A DNA stretch of 5,177 bases, taken from Actinomycetota bacterium (GTDB taxonomy: Bacteria > Actinomycetota > Coriobacteriia > Anaerosomatales > JAHIQC01). The notes beneath the pieces are model-generated. The model was not told where the DNA came from and ran no database searches. It saw only the letters and a program-made list of their open reading frames with translations. Made by a program: the position numbers and the translations under genes. The stretch lies in assembly GCA_018902765.1 (NCBI GenBank), contig JAHIQC010000293.1, positions 1 to 5,177 on the forward strand, read 5' to 3'. Below, piece after piece: positions 3,950 through 5,177 of this stretch. Each line of letters opens with the position of its first letter. The first letter of the stretch is position 1.

Positions 3950-5177
3950 CTACGGCCAATAGTCCCTCCCGGGCGTATCGCCTGTGTTCGGGTGCCACAA
4001 CGGGTTGTGACTGTCGATGCACCCGCCCGTCGCACATGACGCTGCACGCAGGGCATTCGTAGATTCGAAACTACGCAATTCTATGCCAACCAGACCATCA
4101 TGGTCCTTTCGCACGTAAGGATACTCGTCCACAGTGACACCGCCCGTCGTTTCCGCAGTCCTCACGAGCAGCCGCGGTCGCTTCCAGGCATGCGGGATGC
4201 GCGTGTGACAGTCGATGCACTTCTCGCCGTAGTACGTGGGATCTCCGGATTCGTATCGGGCGGTGTGTGCGACGTGGCTCTTGTGAACGTAGTGCCCGCC
4301 GGGATCCTGCGTCGCCGAAGAAGACATCGGATGACACTTCATGCACACGACGCGCTCGGTGCCGGTCGCCTGGAACTGAGAGGAAAACTGCGGCGGAGAG
4401 CTGTAATTGGTCTGGCTGTACTCAGGATCGATGTACACGCGCACCGCCGCACCATGCGGACCGTTCATGCCATCGGGAAGTGCATGGCAGTCGTCACAAC
4501 TGACGGTCATGGCCCGGATCTGCTCGGTCGTATCCACGGATCCCGCAGGATAGCCGTCACCGGCAAGCCACTTCGTGGCGCCCACATTGGGCATGAACGC
4601 CCACGTGTAGGTCGTCTCCCCAACACCATATGCCGAGGAGGGGAAGACCTTGTCTGTCCGCGTGCCCACGACTTCAGCCGATAGCGCATTGTGCCCGCCG
4701 CCGACAGGTGAATCGAACGCGGCGCGCCATCCATCGAACGGATCGGCCCAAACCGCTCCGGGCGGCAGGGTCTCCTCGGCGGATATCCGTGAGTGTGGCG
4801 AGGCCACGGCGTAGGCGGAGTCGGTGTCCCCCGCCTGGTGGCATGCCACGCATCGGCGGTCCTTTGAAGCTATGGCCCGCTGCACTGCGGTCGCTTGGGC
4901 GTATCTGCCCGTCGTCGGGCTTGCGAGGCCGGTATGGCACATGTCGCAGCTGCTTGCGCCTCCGCCGTCGAGCCTGCCTGCGGCAAGCGTGTTGCCGTGC
5001 TCGACCGCGAGATCGACGACATGGCACCCGAAACACCCGACGTTACGACCGACGAGATACTCGACGCCGGCCACGGTGCCTGTGAGATCCGCCGCATGTG
5101 AGACGAAGTGGTTGTCCCGCGAGTATCCAACGTGGCAGCTCTTGTCCGCATCCAACCCGCCGCATCCGGTGCGGTAG
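3950..5177 (-). CDS. Multihaem c-type cytochrome, C-terminal part (partial)
   Basis: An extracytoplasmic electron-transfer protein; 408 residues are visible and the frame stays open through the right edge, so the start and signal peptide are missing. Six canonical haem-binding motifs are seen: CFGCH (5035-5021), CDMCH (4948-4934), CVACH (4852-4838), CDDCH (4498-4484), CMKCH (4345-4331) and CIDCH (4219-4205). Many additional His residues could be distal ligands. Two irregular clusters flank these. Near the right edge a Cys (5164) is followed eight residues later by CH (CX8CH). Near the C-terminus, CATGGC is followed by IDSH (4036-4007), a CX4CH-like motif in which Ile has replaced His. A 100-plus-residue stretch between the third and fourth haems, with Trp, Tyr and Gly, may be a non-haem domain. 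Such proteins carry electrons across the periplasm or cell wall in metal or mineral respiration. No membrane span follows the last haem. The TTG at 5155 is not a credible start because coding continues upstream through a Cys. Family is firm; partner and acceptor are unknown. Confidence 0.93.
   Translation of the reverse strand, partial: YRTGCGGLDADKSCHVGYSRDNHFVSHAADLTGTVAGVEYLVGRNVGCFGCHVVDLAVEHGNTLAAGRLDGGGASSCDMCHTGLASPTTGRYAQATAVQRAIASKDRRCVACHQAGDTDSAYAVASPHSRISAEETLPPGAVWADPFDGWRAAFDSPVGGGHNALSAEVVGTRTDKVFPSSAYGVGETTYTWAFMPNVGATKWLAGDGYPAGSVDTTEQIRAMTVSCDDCHALPDGMNGPHGAAVRVYIDPEYSQTNYSSPPQFSSQFQATGTERVVCMKCHPMSSSATQDPGGHYVHKSHVAHTARYESGDPTYYGEKCIDCHTRIPHAWKRPRLLVRTAETTGGVTVDEYPYVRKDHDGLVGIELRSFESTNALRAASCATGGCIDSHNPLWHPNTGDTPGRDYWP

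Noticed and set aside
4100..4684. 194-codon plus-strand open frame
   Set aside because: It lies opposite the cytochrome, whose CxxCH motifs fix the coding strand; no independent support exists for the opposite frame.
5153..5155. TTG as the start of the cytochrome
   Set aside because: The frame is open to the edge and includes a Cys likely to belong to the protein. No signal peptide follows this TTG, though an exported cytochrome needs one, so the gene is partial.
1..5177. CRISPR array, tRNA or rRNA genes
   Set aside because: No regularly spaced direct repeats, and no tRNA cloverleaf or rRNA sequence, were seen on either strand by eye; a tRNAscan/Infernal run would be the decisive check.

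Overview
The window is GC-rich, and every gene I can support is on the minus strand, so the biological reading order is right to left. The mix points to an anaerobic, metal- or mineral-respiring environmental bacterium: a multihaem c-type cytochrome, a membrane sensor with a probable covalent haem, a MutY-like glycosylase without an iron-sulfur cluster, and several small orphan proteins. An actinobacterial lineage of the Coriobacteriia type is my best guess from gene style and codon use. It is an inference that no marker gene here proves.

Layout, in transcription order. (1) 5177-3950: the C-terminal part of a multihaem cytochrome c, with its N-terminus beyond the right edge. It has six CxxCH motifs and two irregular cysteine/histidine clusters. 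(2) 3949-3843: a 107-bp leader with a near-perfect 18-bp palindrome and paired repeats. (3) 3842-3642: an unrecognised 66-residue soluble protein. (4) 3601-2684: a 305-residue membrane protein with two TM segments, an extracytoplasmic domain carrying a CX3CH motif, and a HAMP domain after which it stops with no output module. (5) 2659-2629: a strong stem-loop, probably the end of the cytochrome/sensor transcript. (6) 2532-2320: an unrecognised 70-residue five-cysteine protein. (7) 2253-1015: a DEAD-box RNA helicase of the RhlE type. (8) 997-155: a MutY-like HhH-GPD DNA glycosylase lacking Fe-S cluster cysteines. A perfect 10-bp hairpin spans the helicase stop and the glycosylase ribosome-binding region. 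(9) 139-1: the start of an IS481-family insertion sequence. This comprises a GCTAGC target site, a terminus beginning at 133, and the first 15 codons of the transposase running off the left edge.

How they fit together: the right half looks like a redox module, in which a multihaem electron carrier is followed by a small protein and a haem-type membrane sensor that could report periplasmic redox state. The left half is housekeeping (RNA remodelling, base-excision repair) with an insertion sequence placed 15 bp beyond the glycosylase stop codon. The points most worth following up are the output-less CX3CH/HAMP sensor with its 66-residue neighbour, the clusterless glycosylase with Glu at the usual catalytic Asp position, and the hairpins that cover translation starts.
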